Virus record (IMG/VR): IMGVR_UViG_3300044855_000337
Coordinates: 1 to 21,452 of that record
DNA length: 21,452 nucleotides
Origin: a virus
Reading direction: 5' to 3' (one strand)
In this document: positions 8,481 to 15,902 of the stretch, in pieces
How the letters are laid out: each line of letters starts with the position of its first letter
Position numbering within the stretch: position 1 is the first letter of the stretch
Notes under the pieces: generated by a model
Seen by the model: only the letters and a program-made list of their open reading frames with translations
The model's database searches: none
Told to the model about the DNA's origin: nothing
Made by a program: the position numbers and the translations under genes

Positions 8481-9302
8481 TTACCTAAACGTCGCTAAAG
8501 GTTCTAATTGTTGAGATTCGATATTGTAAGATCCAAATTGTCCTAATGTTCTTCCGCCACTAGCCATATTTATTTCGTTAGCCGAAGGTATTAATATGAT
8601 TAATCTTTTGGCGGTGTACTCAGTTCTAATATCGACAGGAAATTTGTTAAGGTTAGATCCAATATAATCTAACACTTTCTTACGCACTTCTTCTTTCTGG
8701 CGATCAGTTAACGTAGGAGCCGGTACGGTATTAGTACTACTACCACTACTATTACTACTATCGGTAGTAACGATCGCAGTGTAATTTAATTTTACTCGTC
8801 TAGTACTAAAAGCGTTAGGTAATGTCGATGACGGTACTTGCGTTAGATTTATCGATATAGTACCAACAGCAGGTTCACCATTTAATACAGCGATCGTTTC
8901 CCATCGTAAGTCTTTTAATATGGCGGGTCCAAATATAAAACTGCCGTATACGAATATTACTAAAGGAGGTGTTAATGTTTCAGTACTTGGTAATGTAAGT
9001 CGTCCTAACCCTTCGATAAGTTCTCTAGAGGATCTATTATCGCTATAAGTGTCAAATAGTAAATTATCCAATGTCAATGTAGTACCACTTGTGTTTCGGT
9101 AATACATTGGTTGAATAGCTGTACCACCTACACTCACTTCAGAGTAATTGACACTTTTATTGAACTTTAATGTCTCAGGGTTGAATAGAAACTGATACAA
9201 TACCTCCCCATTTACATCAGTTAACAACGACCTACTATAAGTCTTAGTTACAGTAGGTAAACTTTCTAAAACATCAGGGTTAGCTATGGGTTCCAATATC
9301 AT
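8481..9302 (-). CDS. CIS tube-domain (Afp7/Cis7-like) baseplate protein
   Basis: The protein has 273 residues. Residues about 36-130 resemble the N-terminal domain of contractile injection system tube proteins of the Afp7/Cis7 type: F-L-F-N-P-E-T-L-K-F-N-K-S-V-N-Y, then G-T-A-I-Q-P-M-Y-Y, then L-T-L-D-N-L-L-F-D-T. Such proteins sit between the hub and the tube and start tube polymerisation. A Ser/Asn-rich linker (about 180-195) precedes a mixed C-terminal segment. In many relatives a LysM domain is on the same chain; here it is the next gene. The start is an ATG with AGGT about 6 bases upstream. The family call is from pattern memory and should be checked by profile search. Confidence 0.68.
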   Translation of the reverse strand: MILEPIANPDVLESLPTVTKTYSRSLLTDVNGEVLYQFLFNPETLKFNKSVNYSEVSVGGTAIQPMYYRNTSGTTLTLDNLLFDTYSDNRSSRELIEGLGRLTLPSTETLTPPLVIFVYGSFIFGPAILKDLRWETIAVLNGEPAVGTISINLTQVPSSTLPNAFSTRRVKLNYTAIVTTDSSNSSGSSTNTVPAPTLTDRQKEEVRKKVLDYIGSNLNKFPVDIRTEYTAKRLIILIPSANEINMASGGRTLGQFGSYNIESQQLEPLATFR

Positions 9303-9309
9303 TTTTTAC

Positions 9310-11313
9310 CTACACAGCATATTGTTGAGATAATCTACGTTCGATTTGTTGAATCACCATTTCAGCGATCTCAGAAGGGTTTTGGTTGGGTTGGGTATTT
9401 ATAGTAATACCACCTAATGAAATATTAGAACCTCTGTTGTTTAGAAGAGCTTGCTGTTGATTCCTAGTTAAAATCAATTCGCTAGTATTAGCAATAATAG
9501 GGTTAGCACCAGCAGGCATCGCTTTGAGTTCTCTACTAAAGGCGTCTGGTATAAAACCTTCGGCAGCGTTACCCAGTTTTGGAATTTTGGGTATGTCTAT
9601 CCCAGGTATTTTATCAAGTAAAGAGGTAAGGAAATTGATCGTGCTGATAAAGGTATTAATATAACCTTGGAAACCTTGTTTGATAAGATCCCATCCTAGC
9701 GATGCTACCTCTTTAAGAGACTCTAACCCTGATAAAATGTTGGCTTTGATAGTTTCCCAATTGTTCTTAATTAATAAGAACACACCTACTAATAATGCTC
9801 CTACAGCCGCGATCGCTAATATGATAGGAGCTGTCAATGTTATACCAATAGAAGCGGCAAGTACGGCTAATCCACCTAATATGGCGCTAGTTAAACCACC
9901 AATAGCTCCTGTAGCTAACGGCACTAACATTAGTGCGATCGCTGAACCGATTAGAACTCTAGCACCTGTTATATAAGTATTAGGATCTAGATTAATCAAA
10001 AAGTTGGCTAATCCTTTGACTACACCAATCCCTATTTCACCAAGTAATAGGAGTACCGATCCGTAATCTATTGATTTAATCAACGTCGATAGTTGATCTA
10101 AACCCTCTTGAAGGATCTGACCAAATAAGGTGCCTGTAGTTGTACCAATAGCACCCCAATCTAGCGATCGCATCATTGCTACAGCGTTATTGATTAGATC
10201 AGCGATCATCTTCCCTATATCAGGTATAGACAAATTATCTAAATTTAGAAAAGTGGATAATTTGTCGCTAAGATCCAAATTCAATCTACTAAAATCTAGC
10301 TTGTCTTCAGTGTTATTGAAGATTTGTAGATAGTTGGTAAAACGTGATACAAAGTTGTTAAATTTATCGATACCATTTTTTAAGCTAACCATTGGATCTA
10401 ATCCAAGGTTGTTTAACATCGTTGTGATAATACCGTTTTGACCGATGAATAATTTAACGGTTTCAACTAACGATTTATAGACGCTACCACCACTAGAATC
10501 CAATTCTCTCATTATACCGAACAAGCCGGTAGTAGGGTCAAAGAATCTAGTATTAAAAACTTCTACAATACCAGACACACTTTGAGATAATTTATCGATC
10601 ATCTCGTCTGATAATAAGACGTTTTTAAGTCCTGTTAGAGTTTTTACTCGTTCCTCTTGAGTAAATTGTTTCCACTCTTTGCCTAAGTCATTTTGAGCTT
10701 TTTCTAGCCCTTTCATAAAGGCGACATTACCACCAAAGAAATCGTATTGTCTGATTTCGTTTAGAGTGGCGTTGCCTGCTAACAGTTTTTCTGAGCCTAG
10801 TAATACTTTAGCTTGATCAGCTTCGCCACCTACAAATTTAAGTAACGATACAATATCAGTAGTAGCTTTCTCCCAATCTTTTACGTTAAGCGTTCCATCA
10901 GCGTTCTGAAACGCTCTAGCAACGTCGTTAGCAATTACGTTAGATAGTGCCAAATACTCTTTAGTGGCACCTGGAAGGACCGCAGCGGCGTCTACTAGCT
11001 TCTTATTTAGAGAGGCAATATAATCCTCAGCTACGGTAAGGGAAATATTACTAAATTCAGCCGTAAGATTGTTTGCGGCTTTTAGAGCGGACATACTAAC
11101 GCTGTTGGCTTCAGAAAAAGCCTTAGTCATACCAATACCGCCAGCGATCGCAGCAGCACTACCCGCTATAATGCCGCCTAAGGCTACACCACTTGCAGCA
11201 CCTAATAGGTTAAATCCTTTGGTACTGGTAGCAACGTTTCTTTGTAACCCTTCGATAACTCTAGAGGCTTCATCTTTTGCGATCAGTACTGTCTTAACAA
11301 CGTTATTTAACAT
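9310..11313 (-). CDS. Tail tape measure protein
   Basis: This 667-residue protein sets tail length and is ejected early in infection. It lies directly after the overlapping chaperone genes and before the baseplate genes, the standard place. Two hydrophobic, Gly/Ala-rich regions are visible, about residues 35-64 and 453-515, as expected for segments that may insert into host membranes. The rest is helical. Near the C-terminus, A-E-G-F-I-P-D-A-F, P-A-G-A-N-P-I-I-A-N-T-S-E-L-I-L-T and N-Q-Q-Q-A-L-L form a motif often seen at tape-measure ends. At about 0.15 nm per residue, the length implies a tail near 100 nm. The start is an ATG without a strong ribosome site. Confidence 0.88.
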   Translation of the reverse strand: MLNNVVKTVLIAKDEASRVIEGLQRNVATSTKGFNLLGAASGVALGGIIAGSAAAIAGGIGMTKAFSEANSVSMSALKAANNLTAEFSNISLTVAEDYIASLNKKLVDAAAVLPGATKEYLALSNVIANDVARAFQNADGTLNVKDWEKATTDIVSLLKFVGGEADQAKVLLGSEKLLAGNATLNEIRQYDFFGGNVAFMKGLEKAQNDLGKEWKQFTQEERVKTLTGLKNVLLSDEMIDKLSQSVSGIVEVFNTRFFDPTTGLFGIMRELDSSGGSVYKSLVETVKLFIGQNGIITTMLNNLGLDPMVSLKNGIDKFNNFVSRFTNYLQIFNNTEDKLDFSRLNLDLSDKLSTFLNLDNLSIPDIGKMIADLINNAVAMMRSLDWGAIGTTTGTLFGQILQEGLDQLSTLIKSIDYGSVLLLLGEIGIGVVKGLANFLINLDPNTYITGARVLIGSAIALMLVPLATGAIGGLTSAILGGLAVLAASIGITLTAPIILAIAAVGALLVGVFLLIKNNWETIKANILSGLESLKEVASLGWDLIKQGFQGYINTFISTINFLTSLLDKIPGIDIPKIPKLGNAAEGFIPDAFSRELKAMPAGANPIIANTSELILTRNQQQALLNNRGSNISLGGITINTQPNQNPSEIAEMVIQQIERRLSQQYAV

Positions 11314-11328
11314 TTTTGCCCACTCAAA

Positions 11329-11601
11329 TTAGTTGTTGGGTTCCCATTCAAAATTACCCGCCATAGAGTTAACCATCTTCTGTCGTTCAGCTTCTTCGTA
11401 TGATAACCGTTCTAATACTTTGGATCGGTTGAACACTTCAGTATGGTAAATAGCCTCTGATACTGGCATATCTAATAATCTAAAATACGATTCAGATATA
11501 CAACCACCAGAGACTATAACTAACAACGCTACAAAGTCAGCGATCGCGTAAGTGCGACCTTGACAATCAAATATTAGTTGCTTTGTCGTTGAGATATTCA
11601 A
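11329..11601 (-). CDS. Tail assembly chaperone, downstream frame (probable frameshift extension)
   Basis: This 90-codon frame overlaps the end of the upstream chaperone gene and ends 15 bases before the tape measure start. Its only early start is a TTG at 11601 with no ribosome site, so it is more likely read as a C-terminal extension by programmed frameshifting, as with lambda gpG/gpGT. The frame is open upstream only to 11619, where a TAG lies in the same frame. The product includes F-D-C-Q-G-R-T-Y-A-I-A-D-F-V-A-L-L and an E-W-E-P-N-N end. It lies +1 (equivalently -2) to the upstream frame, not the commoner -1. An independent small gene cannot be ruled out. Confidence 0.7.
   Translation of the reverse strand: MNISTTKQLIFDCQGRTYAIADFVALLVIVSGGCISESYFRLLDMPVSEAIYHTEVFNRSKVLERLSYEEAERQKMVNSMAGNFEWEPNN
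11564..11575 (-). promoter_or_regulatory. Candidate +1 frameshift site in the chaperone pair
   Basis: At the end of the upstream chaperone frame the minus strand reads AAT ATT TGA TTG. A peptidyl-tRNA on ATT could slip +1 onto TTT while the TGA stop is slow. It would then continue GAT TGT CAA in the downstream frame, much as the bacterial release-factor-2 gene does at CTT TGA C. No Shine-Dalgarno-like stimulator is evident just upstream. The shift must occur between 11619 and 11567, so other slip points in that 53-base window remain possible. Confidence 0.4.
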
Positions 11602-11914
11602 AGACAGATTGAAAGCTAGCTAGGCCCGCGCCTAACACCTCCACATCTTCCACTGAAATATCATCACAGAATTGATCAAAATCTGTAACTTTATAAGGTT
11701 CTCCATTTTTTTGGTGAATGCACAATGAAATCACTTTCATCGCCACACCTAACTGGGTTTTAACAAGAGGATCGTCAGAATTGGTCCAACTTTCCAATTC
11801 CATAAACGCTTTAACTCTAGGTTCTTTCATCCCGTATTCGGTGCCATCTTTTGTTTTGACAACGACCGAACCATCAGATAACTCTTGTACTTTAATATGA
11901 TTAGAAGACGCCAT
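11567..11914 (-). CDS. Tail assembly chaperone, upstream frame
   Basis: This 115-residue acidic protein lies between the tail tube and the tape measure, the universal position of gpG-like chaperones that coat the tape measure during tail assembly. It contains V-K-T-K-D-G-T-E-Y-G-M-K-E-P and a helical C-terminal half. The start is an ATG at 11914 preceded by TAGGT. The TGA stop overlaps the next frame by 35 bases. A T-rich leader and a perfect hairpin separate it from the tube gene, so its transcript level may be lower than that of the tube. The sequence itself is not strongly recognisable; the call rests on order, size and the overlapping frame. Confidence 0.75.
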   Translation of the reverse strand: MASSNHIKVQELSDGSVVVKTKDGTEYGMKEPRVKAFMELESWTNSDDPLVKTQLGVAMKVISLCIHQKNGEPYKVTDFDQFCDDISVEDVEVLGAGLASFQSVFEYLNDKATNI

Positions 11915-11954
11915 TATTAGACCTATTTAGAAAAAATTAAAGAAACGTATGGGC

Positions 11955-11992
11955 GAACGATCGCTCTCATATCACTACAAGAGCGATCGTTC
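11955..11992 (-). terminator. Perfect 13-bp hairpin after the tail tube gene
   Basis: The arms at 11955-11967 and 11980-11992 are exactly complementary (GAACGATCGCTCT and its reverse complement), with a 12-base loop. The hairpin begins 7 bases after the tube stop codon. On the minus strand it is followed by GCCC and then a loose T-rich tract rather than an immediate T-run, so it may be a partial terminator or an mRNA-stabilising 3' structure. The plus strand has TCTTTT directly after the stem, but no plus-strand gene needs it. Each arm carries a CGATCG core related to HIP1. Confidence 0.6.
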
Positions 11993-11999
11993 TTTTAGG

Positions 12000-12455
12000 C
12001 TATTGCCATTTGTAATCGTCTAGAGAGAATTTCACCTCTAGTCTAGAAGCTGTGTCACCAGCTCCAGTGTCCATACCTTGCATAATGGCGATCTCAGAAA
12101 TTCGACAGCCGTATAGATACAGAACGCGATTACCTCTGAACTCCACATCGTTGGTTCTTTTTACAAAGCGTACTTCACACTGAAATTCATCACCAGCTTT
12201 CATACGTTGAGCCCAATCGTAGGCTGCAATGTCCTCAGCATCTTCAGGGGTGATAGTACGAGTGATAGTCACTTCTTCAAGACTGCTACTACCCGAGGCA
12301 GTAAACCGCTTGCGATTAGATTGACCGTCACTATATTGAGCCCGAGAAATGGTTTCTCTTAGGCCCGAAAATGTCTCCCAGGCTCCAGGGACGCCTGTTA
12401 CAGTGAACAAGCAGTCGGCGTTGGTGACAGGGTTTTTGCTAGATAGCTTTACCAT
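12000..12455 (-). CDS. Tail tube protein
   Basis: This 151-residue protein directly follows the sheath and probably forms the inner tail tube through which DNA passes. Size and order (sheath, tube, chaperone, tape measure) match myophage practice. The chain is beta-rich, with L-E-E-V-T-I-T-R-T-I-T-P-E-D in the middle and R-L-E-V-K-F-S-L-D-D-Y-K-W-Q at the end. The latter resembles the closing strands of tube proteins. The start is an ATG with AAGGA about 9 bases upstream, one of the best ribosome sites here, which fits a high-copy product. A strong hairpin follows the stop codon. Confidence 0.85.
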   Translation of the reverse strand: MVKLSSKNPVTNADCLFTVTGVPGAWETFSGLRETISRAQYSDGQSNRKRFTASGSSSLEEVTITRTITPEDAEDIAAYDWAQRMKAGDEFQCEVRFVKRTNDVEFRGNRVLYLYGCRISEIAIMQGMDTGAGDTASRLEVKFSLDDYKWQ

Positions 12456-12484
12456 TGTTTTGATTCCTTGTTAGTTTTCTCAGA

Positions 12485-13951
12485 TTAATTAGAAACTTGA
12501 CCAGCCGCAGCCGCATCTTGGACAGCTCCCAAGTTAACGCGAATTGTGTTGATCAACAGTTTTTCTAGGATGGGAGAAGGTGCTGCGTACACTTCAAGTA
12601 GCACGTTACCATTCTCTAGATCGTCAAGTTCGTTATTCTCTAAAGAACACTTAACGGCATAGGCATCGGCTTCAGTAGCACCAAACAGTGCCTTACCTAA
12701 CCACAATCTACGGCACACAGAGTTGGCAGTACCTTCAATACGTTGGAATAGGATAGAAAACCCATCGATCGCACTAAAGATATCGTAATCAAACGCGCCT
12801 CGTAAGGTGCCATTCAACACGTTCATAATCACACGGGTATGAACGAAGGTATAGTAGCTGTTACTAGAACGGGTACGAGCCGCCCACGATACTACACCAA
12901 GATTCAATAGGAATCGCACTAAGTTAATACCCAGAGGATTCAATACCGATTGTTCAGTGTTGGTGAATCGCTTAGTAACATTTGTTACACCAGCAATGGG
13001 ATAGTTAGCACCAGCGGGAGGTTCTTGGAACCCTTGTTGACGATAACGCTTAGTAGCAATACCAGCGATCGCGGCTGAACTGGGAACAGTGTTACCTTCG
13101 AGGTCTGTCAGATAAGGCGCGTAGAACGCTAGATGACCTTGAGCGGTAGCATATAGCTGACCTTCGGCTTGTACAGCGGCTACAGTGGTCTGATTAGAAG
13201 CGCAATCAACAAGTGCTACCCAATCATAATCCTTATCGGCGGCGAGGTTTTCCATAGCTACACCTACAGCTTGACGAGCAACGGCTGTAGAGAGATTTTG
13301 GAACGCTTCGGGCGCAATGATGAAACCTTGCTCAAGATTACGTCCACCAATGGAATCGAAGGTGTTTTCGATCGCGTAAACGTAATCGTAAGAGTTGGGT
13401 AGAGAAGCAGGGGTAACGTTAGCGATCGTCAACAATGCGTTAGCAGATGCTACAGTTAGAGCTTGTTCAGGGTCAGAAGACCGAATGATAAACTTATTAG
13501 AGCTAGTAGATGTTGCAACGACTTCATCACCAACATTAGAAGAACTAATAGAGGCAATGAATTTAGCGACAGCTTGAGTAGGAGTATCACCTAGTAAAAT
13601 ATTAGTATCAACAGCTTGACCGTTAATAGTAATAGTTACTACTTGAGTGATAGGCGAACCTACGGTAACTTCAAAAACAGGAGCGATCGCTGTTCTAATA
13701 AAATACAGCTTACCTTGGCGATCGTTACGGAAATACAATTTGGCCGAATTTGTGGACGCTGATGCACCAAATTGATTTGTAAAATCTTCCACATTGTTGA
13801 CTAACGTAGGAAAATTATAATCGCCTTGTTCAGACGACCCAATCATATATACAGTCGAAAAAGAAGCAATTTCAGGAACTCGATAACCACCAGTCGTCTC
13901 AGTAATGAAAACGCCGGGTCTTGTCAGGTTGGCAAAGGCTAAGTTTGACAT
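12485..13951 (-). CDS. Contractile tail sheath protein
   Basis: This 488-residue sheath protein surrounds the tube and contracts on infection, which makes the phage a myovirus. The N-terminus shows the family signature: L-T-R-P-G-V-F-I-T-E-T (residues 9-19). It continues with V-Y-M-I-G-S-S-E-Q-G, F-P-T-L-V-N-N-V-E-D-F-T-N-Q-F-G, and Y-F-R-N-D. The C-terminal part, R-R-L-W-L-G-K-A-L-F to the end with L-L-I-N-T-I-R-V-N-L, fits the conserved C-terminal domain that threads between neighbouring subunits. The ATG has no clear ribosome site. The 70-base gap upstream is T-rich on the minus strand and could hold a weak promoter. Confidence 0.93.
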   Translation of the reverse strand: MSNLAFANLTRPGVFITETTGGYRVPEIASFSTVYMIGSSEQGDYNFPTLVNNVEDFTNQFGASASTNSAKLYFRNDRQGKLYFIRTAIAPVFEVTVGSPITQVVTITINGQAVDTNILLGDTPTQAVAKFIASISSSNVGDEVVATSTSSNKFIIRSSDPEQALTVASANALLTIANVTPASLPNSYDYVYAIENTFDSIGGRNLEQGFIIAPEAFQNLSTAVARQAVGVAMENLAADKDYDWVALVDCASNQTTVAAVQAEGQLYATAQGHLAFYAPYLTDLEGNTVPSSAAIAGIATKRYRQQGFQEPPAGANYPIAGVTNVTKRFTNTEQSVLNPLGINLVRFLLNLGVVSWAARTRSSNSYYTFVHTRVIMNVLNGTLRGAFDYDIFSAIDGFSILFQRIEGTANSVCRRLWLGKALFGATEADAYAVKCSLENNELDDLENGNVLLEVYAAPSPILEKLLINTIRVNLGAVQDAAAAGQVSN

Positions 13952-14021
13952 TTTAGTAACTCAACAGTAATTAAAAAAACAAACACAACAAATCAAACAA
14001 CACTATCAGGAGGCGATCGCG

Positions 14022-14666
14022 TCATCCACCACCTCCCTCAGACCCAGCATTTAATTCATACCGTACTAAAGAAATGCTATTGTTACTATCCAAAACATTG
14101 TCATCAAAATCACCAATATCAGACCTGTATGTATTTATACCAATATTTCTTATTTCAACACTGGTATCAAGGTCAGGATCTATCAATGCAAATTCATCAG
14201 GTAAATCGTATTCTGTCACTTGAAACTCTGTCAAATATTCCACATTGACATAGATTAACCAATCGTTTTGTTGACGTTCTTCTCGTTCAATAACAATTGG
14301 ATAATCAATCTGTGTAGGTTGAATAGACTTTATACCATCATTACCACCACCAAAGTTCAACATCGGTGATAAATGAAGAAATTGAGATAATCGTTCAAAT
14401 GCACTAATGTTTAACTGATTGTAAGTTAATTGGTTTGGTAGTCGATATTTTAACTGAAATCTAAATTTACCAATACCTGTTACAATATTGGTCGAAAGTT
14501 TCGTGTATACCAGTTCGTATGCTGGTAACACCGTTAACGTGCAAGCATAACGGTTACTTTCAGCTTGCCAATGTTTAGGAGGATCTAAATCTTCAGATCC
14601 CACATAGATATTGGTAGTAATGAAATTTTTTAGTGCTGCTGTAACTGTAGAAATATTACTTGCCAT
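14022..14666 (-). CDS. Putative tail terminator / head-tail joining protein
   Basis: This 214-residue protein lies directly before the sheath gene, where tail terminator proteins commonly sit. I do not recognise a specific family. The N-terminus (M-A-S-N-I-S-T-V-T-A-A-L-K-N-F-I) followed by an alternating beta pattern is compatible with a terminator fold. The chain ends with S-E-G-G-G-G, an unusual poly-glycine tail. I chose the ATG at 14666, which overlaps the previous stop as TAATG; a TTG at 14699 would add 11 residues and has no support. Function is inferred mainly from order. Confidence 0.55.
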   Translation of the reverse strand: MASNISTVTAALKNFITTNIYVGSEDLDPPKHWQAESNRYACTLTVLPAYELVYTKLSTNIVTGIGKFRFQLKYRLPNQLTYNQLNISAFERLSQFLHLSPMLNFGGGNDGIKSIQPTQIDYPIVIEREERQQNDWLIYVNVEYLTEFQVTEYDLPDEFALIDPDLDTSVEIRNIGINTYRSDIGDFDDNVLDSNNSISLVRYELNAGSEGGGG

Positions 14667-15139
14667 TAATCGTAATCCGATCTGATGATAAGTTCCCAAC
14701 GAGTTATGTCATCATCTATGACTGCCAACACATAAGCTTTTTTGTCATAAGATGCAACTTGATCGCAAGTGATAGTAGGATTCACATATACATCAATACG
14801 TTTTGATGTTTTATTATTACCAAAGTATGCGATCGTGCCTTCTAGAAATTTATTGATCTCAGGTACTCTACCTAAGATAACACGATAGTCATTTTTGGTA
14901 ACTGTTACGCCTGCTCCCACTTGAGAAAATGTAAGTCCTACTTGACGATCCGATACCCTACTTATATAAGGATGGCTAACGTGTAGATCGTTATAAGAGG
15001 ACACGATCGCTCCATCAACGCTTGTTATAGTCTCAATGCGAAATAAAATAGACGCCAATCGCTGATGTACACCTAATCGTGCTTCGATTTTGCCAGCAAT
15101 AGTGTCTTCGTATTTAGATAGACGTTCAATTAAAGTCAT
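14666..15139 (-). CDS. Putative neck / head-closure protein, unrecognised
   Basis: This 157-residue protein lies between the gp10-like neck gene and the putative tail terminator. I do not recognise its family. The first 35 residues look helical (L-I-E-R-L-S-K-Y-E-D-T-I-A-G-K-I-E-A-R-L-G), and the rest is beta-rich. It has two TAATG junctions: its start overlaps the preceding stop, and its stop overlaps the next start. This suggests coupled synthesis of the three neck proteins in fixed ratio. A head-completion or neck role follows only from its place in the module. Confidence 0.5.
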   Translation of the reverse strand: MTLIERLSKYEDTIAGKIEARLGVHQRLASILFRIETITSVDGAIVSSYNDLHVSHPYISRVSDRQVGLTFSQVGAGVTVTKNDYRVILGRVPEINKFLEGTIAYFGNNKTSKRIDVYVNPTITCDQVASYDKKAYVLAVIDDDITRWELIIRSDYD

Positions 15140-15459
15140 TATCCAAATCCTTTGTTGATTTCACGATTGAGTCTATCAGCAATACGATCGCTTAATTCGT
15201 TCTCTGTACGGCCTATAAGGTCCATTCTAGCGAAAACGTATCTTGCATAAGGAACGTCGTTATAAAGCTCTACAGAGCCTCGTGACACCCTCTGGGACCA
15301 TCCTTGTTGTAATCTACCAGTATCGACAGGCGTCATACCTTTGTAGATTGACAATTGCTCTCTGCCAGCTTCGTGTAGCACTTTATTCACTAGCGATCGC
15401 ATCTTTTTACTAGGACTACCTTCAAATAACGGTCCTGTAGCAGAGATAACAATTGTCAT
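15139..15459 (-). CDS. HK97 gp10-like neck protein
   Basis: This 106-residue protein carries the recognisable HK97 gp10-like pattern: TPVDTGRLQQGW (43-54) followed by VELYNDVPYARYV (63-75). Proteins of this family lie at the head-tail joint and are found in many tailed phages between the capsid gene and the tail tube or sheath. The length is near the family norm. Its stop codon overlaps the next start (TAATG). The start is an ATG with only a weak upstream site. The family assignment is fairly firm; its exact place in the neck (completion or adaptor) is not clear. Confidence 0.8.
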   Translation of the reverse strand: MTIVISATGPLFEGSPSKKMRSLVNKVLHEAGREQLSIYKGMTPVDTGRLQQGWSQRVSRGSVELYNDVPYARYVFARMDLIGRTENELSDRIADRLNREINKGFG

Positions 15460-15463
15460 AATC

Positions 15464-15838
15464 TTACGCCGATCTGAAAGATGTTTGCGCGATCATATTT
15501 TGATACTTATTGTGTACGGCTTGTATACCAACAGCCGTTTCCAAATCTTTAACCAAACTGAAAGCTAAAAGATTGAGATGGCGAAGCTTTTTAGCGTGAT
15601 CCAATTTGATGCCCCTCATATCGGTAACCATTAAATCGTCTTGTTCCTCAAAGTTTGAGTACATACGATTTTCTATGTTATTCAAACGGGCAATAATACC
15701 ATTCACTCTAGAAGCTTGAGCTTCGTTGGCATCTACTAAATTCAGTTGGTTAGTCAAAGTTTTGAGGTAGGTTTCGTCTAACTCTACGTTGGTAGGAACA
15801 CCTAAATAAAACCTTACGCTGTTACGATTAACGGCCAT
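15464..15838 (-). CDS. Putative head-tail connector protein, unrecognised
   Basis: This 124-residue, mostly helical protein is the first gene after the capsid gene, a place usually held by the connector or adaptor that docks to the portal. I do not recognise it. It includes L-G-V-P-T-N-V-E-L-D-E-T-Y-L-K-T-L and long charged helices (for example A-R-L-N-N-I-E-N-R-M). The size fits small adaptor proteins, but no signature motif is visible. The ATG at 15838 has only a weak GAG upstream, and a hairpin lies between it and the capsid gene, so expression is probably well below that of the capsid protein. Confidence 0.5.
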   Translation of the reverse strand: MAVNRNSVRFYLGVPTNVELDETYLKTLTNQLNLVDANEAQASRVNGIIARLNNIENRMYSNFEEQDDLMVTDMRGIKLDHAKKLRHLNLLAFSLVKDLETAVGIQAVHNKYQNMIAQTSFRSA

Positions 15839-15860
15839 AGTATAATCTCAAAATTAGGTA

Positions 15861-15889
15861 TAGGGGAAGTCTCTAAGAAACTCCCCCTA
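15861..15889 (-). terminator. Hairpin after the major capsid gene
   Basis: The minus strand reads GGGGAGTTTCT, a short loop, then AGACTTCCCC: a five-base G+C-rich foot, one bulge, then about four more pairs. It starts about 13 bases after the capsid stop codon. It is followed by TATACCTAATTTT, which is not a strong T-run. This is probably a partial terminator or a 3' stabilising structure that keeps capsid mRNA higher than the neck genes. Confidence 0.5.
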
Positions 15890-15902
15890 GAACAACCGAA
15901 CT

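Noticed and set aside
13952-14021. A possible promoter before the sheath gene (TTGATT, 17 bases, TAATTA on the minus strand).
   Set aside because: The -10 match is poor and the T-rich stretch gives many chance matches.
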